Notes: generated by a model from the letters alone, not told the origin. A DNA stretch of 64,000 bases from an uncultured Oscillospiraceae bacterium (GCA_910588495.1 CAJUPU010000001.1:1-64000); one strand, 5' to 3'. Shown: positions 24,852 through 33,419, counted from the stretch's first letter. A program made the numbers and translations.

Positions 24852-25949
24852 TCACACAAAAATGTTCCAAACGTCGTGGAGGGCCACCACCGCCATCAGG
24901 GCCAGCAGCACCACGAACGCCCCCGCGTGGACATAGCCCTCATACCGCTCGGGGATGCGGCGGCGGGCCACCGCGTAGATGAGGCCGTTGAGCAGGACGA
25001 AAAAGATCCGCCCTCCGTCCAGCGCCGGGATGGGCAGCAGGTTCATCACCGCTAAGTTGACGGCGATCAGCGCCATGAAGCTGAACACATTGAAGATGCC
25101 CTGGGCCGCCGTCTCCGACTTGGCCCCCTCCTCGGACACCACGTCCACCACGCCGATAACGCCGGACAGCTCGGACACCGCCACCCGGCCCGTCACCAGG
25201 TCGCCCAAGCTCATCCACACCAGGCGCACGAAGTCCACCGACTGCGCCGCGCCATATTTGATCCGGCCGGTCACCGTCAGCTCCTCCACCGCGTCAAAGA
25301 TCAGTCCAAAGCCGTGGTACAGCCCCCCCTCGAACTCGTAGTCATAGCGGCCCATGGGGAGATCGTCCAGCACCAGCCGCGTCCCATCCCGCTCCACCAC
25401 CAGGTCCACGCCCTGGCCGTCGTTGCGGGCGAGGTAGTTCTGCACGTCGCCGTATACCCAGATGCCGTGGCCGTCCACCTCCACGATCCGATCCCCCACC
25501 ATGAGGCCGTCCGCCCCCTGGTGCTGGAAGCCCCCGGCGAACTGGGTGATCACCGGCACCCGGATCTGGGTGATGCTCAAAGACAGCGCCACCGCTATGA
25601 TCAGCCCCAGCACGAAATTCATGAAGGATCCGGCGCACAATATGACGATCTTCTTCCAGCCCTTCTGCCGGGAGAAGGCCCGGGGATCGCCGGTGTCCTC
25701 GTCCTCCCCCTCCATGGCGCAGTAGCCGCCGATTGGGAACAGACGCAGACTGTAAAGGGTCTCTCCTTTATTGTCCCAGGGTTCGTCCTTCCCCTTCCGG
25801 CTCTGCCAGAGGGCCGGGCCCATGCCGATGGCGAACTCGTTCACCTTCACCCCCAGCAGCTTGGCGGTGATGAAGTGCCCGAACTCGTGGATGGCGATGA
25901 GCACGCCGAAGAGCACAACGACCAGCAGGATATACAGGAACCTTGCCAA
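24852..25949 (-). CDS. rseP: RseP/RasP-family site-2 membrane metalloprotease
   Basis: M50 intramembrane protease of 365 residues with HEFGH (His21, Glu22, His25) in the first membrane segment, a PDZ-like domain in the middle (GLMVGDRIVEVDGHGIW) and NLLPIPALDGGR in the C-terminal membrane part. In relatives it cleaves anti-sigma factors and signal peptides. The start is a TTG at 25949 with GAGGTG seven bases upstream; no ATG is nearby. It sits in the common dxr-rseP-ispG order. The two ECF/anti-sigma sets near 57 and 63 kb are possible but unproven clients. Confidence 0.94.
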   Translation of the reverse strand: MARFLYILLVVVLFGVLIAIHEFGHFITAKLLGVKVNEFAIGMGPALWQSRKGKDEPWDNKGETLYSLRLFPIGGYCAMEGEDEDTGDPRAFSRQKGWKKIVILCAGSFMNFVLGLIIAVALSLSITQIRVPVITQFAGGFQHQGADGLMVGDRIVEVDGHGIWVYGDVQNYLARNDGQGVDLVVERDGTRLVLDDLPMGRYDYEFEGGLYHGFGLIFDAVEELTVTGRIKYGAAQSVDFVRLVWMSLGDLVTGRVAVSELSGVIGVVDVVSEEGAKSETAAQGIFNVFSFMALIAVNLAVMNLLPIPALDGGRIFFVLLNGLIYAVARRRIPERYEGYVHAGAFVVLLALMAVVALHDVWNIFV

Positions 25950-25955
25950 AATGGG

Positions 25956-27104
25956 TCACCTCACAGATTGATAGACCGCCTCTCGGGCGGCGTGGTCGGC
26001 CTCGAAAATATCGTCCAGGCTGGGGCCGTCCTGGACGGGGACCCGGTCCAGCGCGCGCTCCACCAGCCGGGCAATGTCCAAAAAGCCGATCTTATCCTCC
26101 AAAAACAGCCCCACCGCCGCCTCGTTGGCCCCGTTGAGGATGGCGGTGGACGTTCCGCCCCGATCGGCGCACGCCAGCGCCAGCCCCAGACAGCGGAAGG
26201 TGTCCGGGTCCGGCCTTTGGAAGGTCAGCGGCGGACAGGACAGCAGGTCCAGCGGCTTGGCGGGTCCCGCCGTCCGCTCCGGCCAGGTGAGGGCGTATTG
26301 GATGGGCAGGCACATGTCGGCGCTGCCCAGCTGGGCCAGGACGGCCCCGTCCTGGAACTCCACCAGGGAGTGGACGATGCTCTCCCGGTGGACCACGATC
26401 TGGATCTTTTCCGGAGGCATGGCGTACAGCCGCATGGCCTCGATGAACTCCAGCCCCTTGTTCATCAGGGTGGCGGAGTCGATGGTGATCTTGGCCCCCA
26501 TGGCCCAGTTGGGATGCTTCAGCGCCTGGGCCTTGGTGACAAGGGAAAGCTCTTCACAGCTCTTTCCGTAGAACGGCCCGCCGGAGGCGGTGATGATGAG
26601 CCGCCTCACCTCTCCCCTGTTTTTGCACCCCTGGAGGCATTGGAAGATGGCGGAGTGCTCCGAGTCCACCGGGACGATCTCCGCCCCCTTCGCCTTGGCC
26701 CGCTCCATCACCAGCTCCCCGGCGCACACCAGGGTCTCTTTGTTGGCCAGGGCGATGCGCTTGCCCCCGTCGATGGCCGCCAGGGTGGGGCGCAGCCCCG
26801 CCACCCCCACGATGGCGGTGACCACCGTGTCCGCCTGGGGAAGGGCGGCCGCCTCCAGCAGTCCCTCCGGCCCGGACAGCACCTTCGTCCCGGTATCCGC
26901 CAGCCGTACCCGCAGATCGGCGGCGGCGTTCTCATCCACCGCCACCGCCAGCCGGGGCTTGAACCGCCGGGCCTGCTCCTCCGCCCGCTCCACGCTGGCG
27001 TTCACTGTGATGGCGGCCACATCGTGGCCGCAGCACTCCGCCACCTTCAGCGTCTGACGGCCGATGGAGCCGCTGGAACCTAAAATAGACAGTGTCCTTT
27101 TCAT
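25956..27104 (-). CDS. dxr: 1-deoxy-D-xylulose 5-phosphate reductoisomerase
   Basis: NADPH-dependent second step of the MEP pathway, 382 residues. N-terminal Rossmann motif GSSGSIGRQTLKV, metal/substrate motifs VDSEHSAIFQ and TASGGPFY, and NHPNWAMGAKITIDSATLMNKGLE (here KHPNWAMG). The ATG at 27104 has AGAGG upstream and begins 11 bases after the cdsA stop; a longer open frame runs into cdsA and is not coding. Confidence 0.97.
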   Translation of the reverse strand: MKRTLSILGSSGSIGRQTLKVAECCGHDVAAITVNASVERAEEQARRFKPRLAVAVDENAAADLRVRLADTGTKVLSGPEGLLEAAALPQADTVVTAIVGVAGLRPTLAAIDGGKRIALANKETLVCAGELVMERAKAKGAEIVPVDSEHSAIFQCLQGCKNRGEVRRLIITASGGPFYGKSCEELSLVTKAQALKHPNWAMGAKITIDSATLMNKGLEFIEAMRLYAMPPEKIQIVVHRESIVHSLVEFQDGAVLAQLGSADMCLPIQYALTWPERTAGPAKPLDLLSCPPLTFQRPDPDTFRCLGLALACADRGGTSTAILNGANEAAVGLFLEDKIGFLDIARLVERALDRVPVQDGPSLDDIFEADHAAREAVYQSVR

Positions 27105-27115
27105 GCTCTCGCCTC

Positions 27116-27940
27116 TCAAAATACCGGCAGGCACTGGACGATGAACAGCACCACCGGCCCGCAGAACATCATGCTGTCGAACCGGTCCAGCATCCCGCCG
27201 TGCCCGGGCAGGAGGTGGCCGTAGTCCTTCACGCCGTACTGCCGCTTGATGAAGGAGAACGCCAGATCGCCGACCTCTGTGGCCAGGGCGCCGAACAGCC
27301 CGCACAGGGCCAGCGGGAACAGCGCCAGCTCCGTTCCGGCGATCTCGCCGGCCACCACGCCGTAGAGGATGGCGAACGCCACCCCGGTGACGAAGCCGCC
27401 GATATAGCCCTCGGCGCTCTTGTTGGGGCTGACCTTTGTGACGCCCCGGTGCCTGCCCAGGAACACCCCGGCAAAATAGGCCCCGGCGTCGGTGGCGAAG
27501 GTGAGCAGGACCGCCAGCAGCACCAGGTACTGCCCGTGGTCCATCCGCCGCAGCTCCACCAGGGCGGACAGGGCAAGCGGAATGATCGCCCCGCCGAAGA
27601 GGCACATCAGCACATGGGCGAAGCCGATCTTGACGCCGCCCTCGTCATAGGCCCGGATGGCGCACCAGAAGCATACCGCCGTCACCCCAAAGGCACACAG
27701 CCCCACATAGGCGGTGCCCAGTCCGGCCCAGTTCCCAAGGGGCAGCAGGGCGGCGGATATGACGGCGGACAGCCGCATGGGAACGGTGATCTTGCCCTCC
27801 CCAGTGGCCCGCAGCAGCTCGAAGCAAGCCATGGCGGAGATGAAGCACACCAGCGCCGTCCACGCCAGCGGAGGGGGCACCAGCATGATCCACAGCATGG
27901 CGGGCAGCAGGACCACCGCCACCACGATCCGTTTCGCCAT
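27116..27940 (-). CDS. cdsA: Phosphatidate cytidylyltransferase
   Basis: Makes CDP-diacylglycerol from CTP and phosphatidate at the membrane. It has 274 residues, many hydrophobic segments and the CdsA signature at the C-terminus (SFIKRQYGVKDYGHLLPGHG followed by GMLDRFDSMMF). The ATG at 27940 follows GGAGGT and starts one base after the uppS stop. Confidence 0.96.
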   Translation of the reverse strand: MAKRIVVAVVLLPAMLWIMLVPPPLAWTALVCFISAMACFELLRATGEGKITVPMRLSAVISAALLPLGNWAGLGTAYVGLCAFGVTAVCFWCAIRAYDEGGVKIGFAHVLMCLFGGAIIPLALSALVELRRMDHGQYLVLLAVLLTFATDAGAYFAGVFLGRHRGVTKVSPNKSAEGYIGGFVTGVAFAILYGVVAGEIAGTELALFPLALCGLFGALATEVGDLAFSFIKRQYGVKDYGHLLPGHGGMLDRFDSMMFCGPVVLFIVQCLPVF

Positions 27941-27941
27941 G

Positions 27942-28688
27942 TCACACACCTCCATACCGGCGGGAGCGGTGCTGATAGGCGGCCAGGGCCTTCAGCAGCT
28001 CCTCTTTGGTGAAATCGGGCCAGAGAACATCGGTGAAGTAGAATTCCGCGTAGGCGGACTGCCAGACCAGGAAATTGGATGTGCGGATCTCCCCGCTGGG
28101 CCGGATGATCAGGTCCGGGTCGGGCACCCCGGCGGAGTAGAGGTATCCGCCCAGGGCCTCCTCGGTGAGATGGCCCGGGTCCGCCCTGCCCTCCACGCAG
28201 TCCAGGGCAAAGGCTTTGGCCGCTCGGACCAGCTCGTCCCGGCCGCCGTAGTTCAGGCAGATGTTCACCTGACAGCCATCGTAGCCCTTGGAGATCTCCT
28301 CCGTCTCCCGGCACAGGGCCTGGAGGTGGGGGGGCAGCGGGGACAGGTCACCGAAGAAGGCCATTTTCACCTTGTCCCTGGCCATGGTCTCGATGGCCTC
28401 GTGGAGATATTTCTCCAACAGCTTCATGATGGAGGCCACCTCGTCGGCGGGCCGCTTCCAATTCTCGGTGGAAAAGGCGTACACCGTCAGGTATGAAAGC
28501 CCCAGCTCCTTGGCAAAGGTGGCGATGGTCCGAAAGGTCTCCGCTCCGGCGGCGTGGCCCGCCTTCCGGGGCAGGCCGCGGCTCTTGGCCCAGCGGCCGT
28601 TGCCGTCCATGATGATGGCCACATGGCGGGGCAGGCGCTCCAGGTCCACCTCGGGCCCCTCCGCCTTCCGGCGGCGAAAGAAAGCCAT
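27942..28688 (-). CDS. uppS: Undecaprenyl diphosphate synthase
   Basis: Cis-prenyltransferase making the C55 lipid carrier for cell wall synthesis. It has 248 residues with HVAIIMDGNGRWAKSRGLPR (catalytic Asp), YAFSTENWKRP and the C-terminal RPSGEIRTSNFLVWQSAYAE. The ATG at 28688 is preceded by AGGATGGG; a GTG two codons earlier is possible. A TATAAT -10 box lies at 28709-28714 but without a good -35. Upstream is the diverged palindromic element. Confidence 0.96.
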   Translation of the reverse strand: MAFFRRRKAEGPEVDLERLPRHVAIIMDGNGRWAKSRGLPRKAGHAAGAETFRTIATFAKELGLSYLTVYAFSTENWKRPADEVASIMKLLEKYLHEAIETMARDKVKMAFFGDLSPLPPHLQALCRETEEISKGYDGCQVNICLNYGGRDELVRAAKAFALDCVEGRADPGHLTEEALGGYLYSAGVPDPDLIIRPSGEIRTSNFLVWQSAYAEFYFTDVLWPDFTKEELLKALAAYQHRSRRYGGV

Positions 28689-28742
28689 ACACACCCATCC
28701 TAACTTTGATTATAGTGTGGACGAACGGGAACTATGTCATGA

Positions 28743-28904
28743 GAAGCCGTACCAATCGCCTCAGCACCCAGCTTCGCGGCCCAAATTGCCGCTGGCTGCG
28801 TTGAAAGACCTTGAAATACACAAAGTATTCCCGCGATCTTTCGCCTTGCCTCCGGCAATTTTGGCTCGCGTATGTGAATACTTCGGCGATCGGTACAGCT
28901 TTTG
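28743..28904. repeat. Diverged palindromic element between frr and uppS
   Basis: About 160 bases that fold onto themselves: ends AAGCCGTACCAATCGCC and, inverted, AAGCTGTACCGATCGCC; inner arms GCCCAAATTGCCGCTGG and the matching GCCAAAATTGCCGGAGG. Its centre (GCGTTGAA, CTTGAAATA, TTCGCCTTGCC) resembles the two 162-bp elements at 40.8 and 57.1 kb in sequence and order, so it is probably an older or different member of the same family. The rest of the 295-base frr-uppS gap holds no gene. Confidence 0.6.
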
Positions 28905-28983
28905 AGTCTCCAGACAGCACACAAGGGGGGCGCGCCCCCCTTGCCATGCGCGGAAACACAGCGCTCACGTCCGAAGCCGACGG

Positions 28984-29538
28984 TCAGACCGCCATCAGTT
29001 CCTTTTCCTTGGCGGCGGTGAGGGCGTCGATCTCCTTGCACCGCTTGTCCGTCAGATCCTGGAGCTCCTTCTCGCTCTCCTTGCGGTCGTCCTCGGTGAT
29101 CTCCGACTTTTTCTCCAGGGACTTCAGCGTCTCCATGGCGTCCCGGCGGATGTTGCGGATGGCCACCTTGCCGCTCTCACCATACTTGCGCACCTGCTTG
29201 GTGAGCTCCACCCGGCGCTCCTCGGTGAGCTGGGGGAAGGCCAGCCGGATGACCCGGCCGTCGTTCTGGGGGTTGATGCCCAGATCGGACGTCTGGATCG
29301 CCTTCTCGATGGCCTTGAGGATGCTGGCGTCCCAGGGCTGGATCTGGAGGGTGCGGGGGTCGGGGGTGGAGATGCTGGCCACCTGCTGGATGGGGGTGGG
29401 GGTCCCGTAGTACTCCACCTGGATGCGGTCCAGCACGCCGGCGTTGGCCCGGCCCGCCCGGACGCTGGCGAAGTCTCCCTTCACCGACTCGATGGTCTTG
29501 CCCATCTTCACATCGTAAGTCTTGCAGAAATCAGTCAT
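28984..29538 (-). CDS. frr: Ribosome recycling factor
   Basis: Splits post-termination ribosomes together with EF-G. It has 184 residues, full length, with the hallmarks FASVRAGRANAGVLDRIQVEYYGTPTPI and NDGRVIRLAFPQLTEERRVEL. The ATG at 29538 follows AGGAGG and overlaps the end of pyrH by 8 bases, indicating coupling. Confidence 0.98.
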   Translation of the reverse strand: MTDFCKTYDVKMGKTIESVKGDFASVRAGRANAGVLDRIQVEYYGTPTPIQQVASISTPDPRTLQIQPWDASILKAIEKAIQTSDLGINPQNDGRVIRLAFPQLTEERRVELTKQVRKYGESGKVAIRNIRRDAMETLKSLEKKSEITEDDRKESEKELQDLTDKRCKEIDALTAAKEKELMAV

Positions 29539-30268
29539 GATCCTTTCCTCCTATATCTTTCACGATCGTTCCGATCTTCTCTCCGTGCACCACCCGGAGG
29601 ATGTTCTCCGGGTCCTTCAGCGCGAACAGGATGATGGGGATGTTGTTGTCCATGCACAGGGACGTGGCGGTGGAGTCCATCACGCCCAGGTGACGGGCCA
29701 GCACATCGTCGTAGGTGATGCTGTCGTACTTGACCGCGTCCGGATCCTTCAGCGGGTCGGCGTTATACACGCCGTCCACGTTTTTCGCCAGCAGGATGAT
29801 GTCCGCGTCGATCTCCGCCGCCCGGAGCACCGCCGCCGTGTCGGTGGAGAAGAAGGGGCTGCCGGTGCCGCAGCCGAAGATGACCACCCTGCCCTTCTCC
29901 AGGTGCCGGATGGCCCGGGAGCGGACATAGGGCTCGGCCATGGCGCGCATCTCGATGGCGGTCTGCACCCGCACGTCCACCCCCATCCGCTCCAGCACGT
30001 CGGCCAGGGCCAGGCAGTTGATGGTGGTGGCCAGCATTCCCATGTGGTCCGCCCGGACCCGCTCATGCATCCCCTTGCCGTCCTTCAGGCCGCGCCAGAA
30101 GTTGCCGCCGCCCACCACGATGCCCACCTGCACGCCCTCCTCGGCGCAGCGGGCCACCACGCCGCACACCTTTTCGATCACGTCGAAATCCAGGCCGCGG
30201 CCCTTTTCGCCGCCCAGCGCCTCGCCGCTGACCTTCAGCAGCACGCGCTTGTATCTCAGCTCGCCCAT
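29531..30268 (-). CDS. pyrH: UMP kinase
   Basis: Amino-acid-kinase-fold enzyme phosphorylating UMP to UDP. It has 245 residues: LLKVSGEALGG, VVGGGNFWRG, and VIFGCGTGSPFFSTDTAA are all present. Two ATGs are possible; 30268 has GGAGAGG nine bases upstream, whereas the one at 30277 is directly adjacent to it. First gene of the minus-strand transcript that runs through frr, with its promoter at 30317-30345. Confidence 0.97.
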   Translation of the reverse strand: MGELRYKRVLLKVSGEALGGEKGRGLDFDVIEKVCGVVARCAEEGVQVGIVVGGGNFWRGLKDGKGMHERVRADHMGMLATTINCLALADVLERMGVDVRVQTAIEMRAMAEPYVRSRAIRHLEKGRVVIFGCGTGSPFFSTDTAAVLRAAEIDADIILLAKNVDGVYNADPLKDPDAVKYDSITYDDVLARHLGVMDSTATSLCMDNNIPIILFALKDPENILRVVHGEKIGTIVKDIGGKDHD

Positions 30269-30316
30269 GGCTCTCATCCTCTCCCCTTCCAGAATTGGAT
30301 CGTACTCATGGACAGT

Positions 30317-30345
30317 ATTATACTGGAAAACCTTCCTTTTGCCTA
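30317..30345 (-). promoter_or_regulatory. Promoter of pyrH-frr
   Basis: TAGGCA (30340-30345), 17 bases, perfect TATAAT (30317-30322) on the minus strand. The -10 sits inside the inverted repeat CAGTAT-N-ATACTG, which could be an operator. The remainder of the 365-base gap to rpsB holds the rpsB promoter and leader, and no gene. Confidence 0.72.
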
Positions 30346-30492
30346 GGGGCTAAATGAAAATTTTCCGTGTATTTTTCCCAAAGCGGAGCGGGCGGACCGC
30401 CCATGGAGTTCATATCCGGGCCAAAAGCAGGGCACAATAAGGCCATCCGCCGCCCCGCGCCCCCTTTTTCTCAAGAAATTGGCGAAAAATAC

Positions 30493-30521
30493 TTGCGCTC
30501 CCCCATGGCTTGTGGTAGAAT
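30493..30521 (+). promoter_or_regulatory. Promoter of rpsB
   Basis: TTGCGC (30493-30498), 17 bases, TAGAAT (30516-30521). Transcription would begin near 30528, giving a leader of about 105 bases. Confidence 0.8.
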
Positions 30522-30550
30522 ACTTAGGCATTCCGCACGAGAGCCGATCT

Positions 30551-30584
30551 TCCGCCCGGTGCTTTCCCTGGAAAGTGGGCGGGA
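30551..30584 (+). promoter_or_regulatory. Stable leader hairpin of rpsB, candidate S2 autoregulatory element
   Basis: Two stacked helices in the rpsB leader: TCCGCCC with GGGCGGGA outside and CTTTCC with GGAAAG inside. Leaders of rpsB operons are often bound by S2 in other bacteria. No known Rfam family could be checked, so the regulatory role is inferred from position only. Confidence 0.45.
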
Positions 30585-30633
30585 GAGGCGACGCTCCCGG
30601 AGGTAAAAACCAAAAAACAGGAGGAAATGATCA

Positions 30634-31371
30634 ATGGCAGTCGTATCTATGAAGCAGCTGCTGGAGGCCGGCGTCCACTTCGGCCACCAGACCCGCCGGT
30701 GGAACCCCAAGATGGCCACCTACATCTACACGGAGCGCAACGGGATCTATATCATCGATCTGCAGAAGACCGTGAAGAAGCTGGAGGAGGCCTACAATTT
30801 CGTCAAGGACCTGTCCGGCAACGGCCAGTCCCTGCTGTTCGTGGGCACCAAGAAGCAGGCCCAGGACGCCATCCGCGAGGAGGCCACCCGCTGCGGCATG
30901 TTCTACGTCAACGCCCGCTGGCTGGGCGGCATGATGACCAACTTCAAGACCATGCGCACCCGGGTGGACCGCCTGAACCAGCTGAAGAAGATGCAGGAGG
31001 ACGGCACCTTCGACATGCTCCCCAAGAAGGAAGTCATGAAGCTGCTGGGCGAGATCTCCAAGCTGGAGAAGTACCTGGGCGGCGTGGTGGAGATGAAGAA
31101 GCTCCCCGGCGCCCTGTTCGTGGTGGACCCCCGCAAGGAGCGCAACGCCATCAACGAGGCCCGCAAGCTGAGCATCCCCATCGTGGCCATCGTGGACACC
31201 AACTGCGATCCCGATGAGATCGACTATGTCATCCCCGGCAACGATGACGCCATCCGCGCCATCAAGCTGATCTCCTCCGTCATGGCCAACGCCGTGCAGG
31301 AGGGCCGTCAGGGCGTGGACGCCGCTCCCGCCCCCGAGAAGGCCGAGGAGCCCGCTCCCGCCGCGGAGTGA
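30634..31371 (+). CDS. rpsB: 30S ribosomal protein S2
   Basis: Small-subunit protein of 245 residues: LLEAGVHFGHQTRRWNPKMATYIYTERNGIYIIDLQKT, RWLGGMMTNFKT and LFVVDPRKERNAINEA are diagnostic. The C-terminus carries an acidic alanine/proline tail. The ATG at 30634 follows AGGAGG by 9 bases. It leads the plus-strand rpsB-tsf pair, divergent from pyrH-frr. Confidence 0.98.
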   Translation: MAVVSMKQLLEAGVHFGHQTRRWNPKMATYIYTERNGIYIIDLQKTVKKLEEAYNFVKDLSGNGQSLLFVGTKKQAQDAIREEATRCGMFYVNARWLGGMMTNFKTMRTRVDRLNQLKKMQEDGTFDMLPKKEVMKLLGEISKLEKYLGGVVEMKKLPGALFVVDPRKERNAINEARKLSIPIVAIVDTNCDPDEIDYVIPGNDDAIRAIKLISSVMANAVQEGRQGVDAAPAPEKAEEPAPAAE

Positions 31372-31402
31372 TCCCCTCCCCTTCCCCCCATCTCAGCGTT
31401 TC

Positions 31403-31430
31403 AGCGCCCGCCCGTGCGGGCGGGCGCTTT
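31403..31430 (+). terminator. Hairpin between rpsB and tsf
   Basis: GCGCCCGCCC/GGGCGGGCGC with a four-base loop and a short T-rich tail (TTTCATT). Probably an attenuator lowering tsf relative to rpsB, or a full terminator if tsf has its own promoter. Confidence 0.7.
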
Positions 31431-31464
31431 CATTCAACGAATACTATATTGGAGGTAACGATAT

Positions 31465-32376
31465 ATGGCGATCACAGCACAGGATGTAAAGAATCTGCGG
31501 GAAATGACCGGCGTGGGCATGATGGACTGCAAGAAGGCCCTGGCCGCCTCCGACGGCGACATGGACAAGGCCATCGAGTGGCTGCGTGAGAAGGGGCTGG
31601 CCGCCTCCGCCAAGAAGGCCGGCCGCATCGCCGCCGAGGGCATGGCCTACTCCGCCGTCATCGACGGCGTGGGCGTGGTGGTCGAGGTCAACGCCGAGAC
31701 CGACTTCGTGGGCAAGAACGAGAAATTCGTGGACTTCGTCAAGGGCGTGGCCGCCACCGTGGCCGCCTGCGCCCCCGCCGATTTGGACGCGCTGATGGAG
31801 TGCAAGTACAATGGCACCGACCTCACCGTCACCCAGCAGCAGCAGGAGATGGTGCTGGTCATCGGCGAGAACATCAAGGTCCGCCGGTTCGCCCGCTTCG
31901 CCGATGGCGTGTCCGTCCCCTATATCCACGCCGGCGGCAAGATCGGCGTGCTGGTCAACCTGACCGTGGAGGGCGGCATCGACGCAACCGAGATCGGCAA
32001 GGACCTGGCCATGCAGATCGCGGCCCTGAACCCCCGCTTCCTGGACAAGGCCCAGGTCACCCAGGAGGTGCTGGACGAGGAGAAGAAGATCCTCCTGGCC
32101 CAGATGGACAACGACCCCAAGATGGCCTCCAAGCCCGCCCAGGTGAAGGAGAAGATCGTGGCCGGCAAGCTCAACAAGTTCTACGCCGAGAACTGCCTGC
32201 TCCAGCAGACCTTCGTGAAGGACAACGAGGTCACTGTGGAGCAGTACGTTGCCGCCGCCGCCAAGAAGCTGGGCGGCGCCGTCACCCTGAAGGACGCTGT
32301 GCGGTTCGAGAAGGGCGAGGGCATCGAAAAGAAGCAGGAGAACTTCGCCGAGGAGATCGCCAAGCTGGCGCAGTAA
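31465..32376 (+). CDS. tsf: Elongation factor Ts
   Basis: Nucleotide exchange factor for EF-Tu, 303 residues. N-terminal UBA-like domain VKNLREMTGVGMMDCKKAL followed by the conserved VVVEVNAETDFVGKNEKF, then the dimerisation core. ATG at 31465 follows GGAGGT by 8 bases. Second gene after rpsB. Confidence 0.98.
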   Translation: MAITAQDVKNLREMTGVGMMDCKKALAASDGDMDKAIEWLREKGLAASAKKAGRIAAEGMAYSAVIDGVGVVVEVNAETDFVGKNEKFVDFVKGVAATVAACAPADLDALMECKYNGTDLTVTQQQQEMVLVIGENIKVRRFARFADGVSVPYIHAGGKIGVLVNLTVEGGIDATEIGKDLAMQIAALNPRFLDKAQVTQEVLDEEKKILLAQMDNDPKMASKPAQVKEKIVAGKLNKFYAENCLLQQTFVKDNEVTVEQYVAAAAKKLGGAVTLKDAVRFEKGEGIEKKQENFAEEIAKLAQ

Positions 32377-32456
32377 CGATCTTTGTTCCCGTCTCAAGCA
32401 ATCCACGCATAGTATCATTCGAATAATGACTCAAACTGAGCCAGTGGAATTTTGAA

Positions 32457-32496
32457 GTGCACCCCGCGATTCCGACAAGGGAACCGCGGGGTGCAC
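32457..32496. terminator. Hairpin between converging tsf and sigG
   Basis: A 12-bp perfect stem GTGCACCCCGCG with an inner TTCC/GGAA helix, in the 139-base gap between convergent genes. No strong U run on either strand, so it may be a 3'-end stabiliser or an imperfect terminator for both. Confidence 0.6.
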
Positions 32497-32515
32497 TCTG
32501 TATAACGATCTTCCT

Positions 32516-33286
32516 TTACAGCTCTTTCCGTATCCGGCTCAGCGCGTTCTTCTCCAGCCGGGACACCTGGGCCTGGGATATGCCCACCTCGGCGGACACC
32601 TCCATCTGGGTCTTGCCCTGAAAGAACCGCAGCGCCAGGATGCGCCGCTCCCGTTCGTCCAGCTTGCTGATCGCGTCCCCCAGGGCGATGTGCTCCAGCC
32701 ACGCCTCATCGGTGTTCTTCTTGTCCTTCACCTGGTCCATGACGCACACTGTGTCCCCGCCGTCGGAGTACACCGGCTCGAACAGGGACACCGGATCCAC
32801 CACCGCGTCCAGCGCCATCACCACGTCCTCCCGTTTCAGCTCCAGTATCTGGGCGATCTCGTCCACCGTGGGCTCCTTCTGGTGCTCCGCCATGTATCTC
32901 TCTTTGGCCTGTAGCACCCGGTAGGCGGTGTCCCGCACCGACCGGGACACTCGGATAGCGCTGTTGTCCCGGAGATAGCGGCGGATCTCCCCCACGATCA
33001 TGGGCACGCCGTAGGTGGAAAAACGCACGTCCATGTCGATATTGAAATTGTCGATGGCTTTGATCAGGCCGATGCAGCCCACCTGGAACAGATCGTCCAC
33101 GTTCTCTCCCCTGCCGGCGAACTTCTGGATGACGGACAGCACCAGCCGCAGATTGCCGGAGATCAGCTCCTCCCGGGCCCCCATGTCCCCCGCCCTGGCC
33201 CGGCGCAGCAGCTCCATGCTCTCCTCGCTTTTCAGCACCTTCAGCTTGGCCGTATTGACCCCGCAGATCTCCACCTTTCCCTGCAC
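32516..33286 (-). CDS. sigG: RNA polymerase sigma factor sigma-G (late forespore)
   Basis: Sporulation sigma factor of 256 residues. The N-terminus GKVEICGVNTAKL is the SigG signature; region 2 reads NLRLVLSVIQKF...DDLFQVGCIGLIKAIDNF and region 4 QMEVSAEVGISQAQVSRLEKNAL. I choose the GTG at 33286 because it gives the family's short lead before KVEICGV and has GAGGT seven bases upstream; another GTG lies three codons earlier. It follows spoIIGA-sigE, the Bacillus and clostridial order, with its own forespore-type promoter. Confidence 0.96.
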   Translation of the reverse strand: MQGKVEICGVNTAKLKVLKSEESMELLRRARAGDMGAREELISGNLRLVLSVIQKFAGRGENVDDLFQVGCIGLIKAIDNFNIDMDVRFSTYGVPMIVGEIRRYLRDNSAIRVSRSVRDTAYRVLQAKERYMAEHQKEPTVDEIAQILELKREDVVMALDAVVDPVSLFEPVYSDGGDTVCVMDQVKDKKNTDEAWLEHIALGDAISKLDERERRILALRFFQGKTQMEVSAEVGISQAQVSRLEKNALSRIRKEL

Positions 33287-33318
33287 CGCGAACACCTCAC
33301 TCGGAATTGATTCAAAGT

Positions 33319-33347
33319 CAGTATTTCCGATGGGCGCTCGTTCATAC
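33319..33347 (-). promoter_or_regulatory. Probable sigma-F (or sigma-G) promoter of sigG
   Basis: On the minus strand GTATG (33343-33347) and, after 14 bases, GGAAATACTG (33319-33328). The second matches every fixed position of the Bacillus sigma-F -10 consensus GGnnAnAnTR, and the first matches 4 of 5 of the -35. It lies about 33 bases before the sigG start. Confidence 0.75.
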
Positions 33348-33419
33348 GGCGGCGGGGCGGGCTATATTTTTTATCGTCAGACCGCTTTCGATGGAATTTT
33401 CCCCGCCTTGCTCAACAGC

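Noticed and set aside
31444..32418. Minus-strand open frame of 324 codons opposite tsf
   Set aside because: Shadow of tsf, with biased GC-driven composition and no recognisable motif, while tsf is unambiguous.
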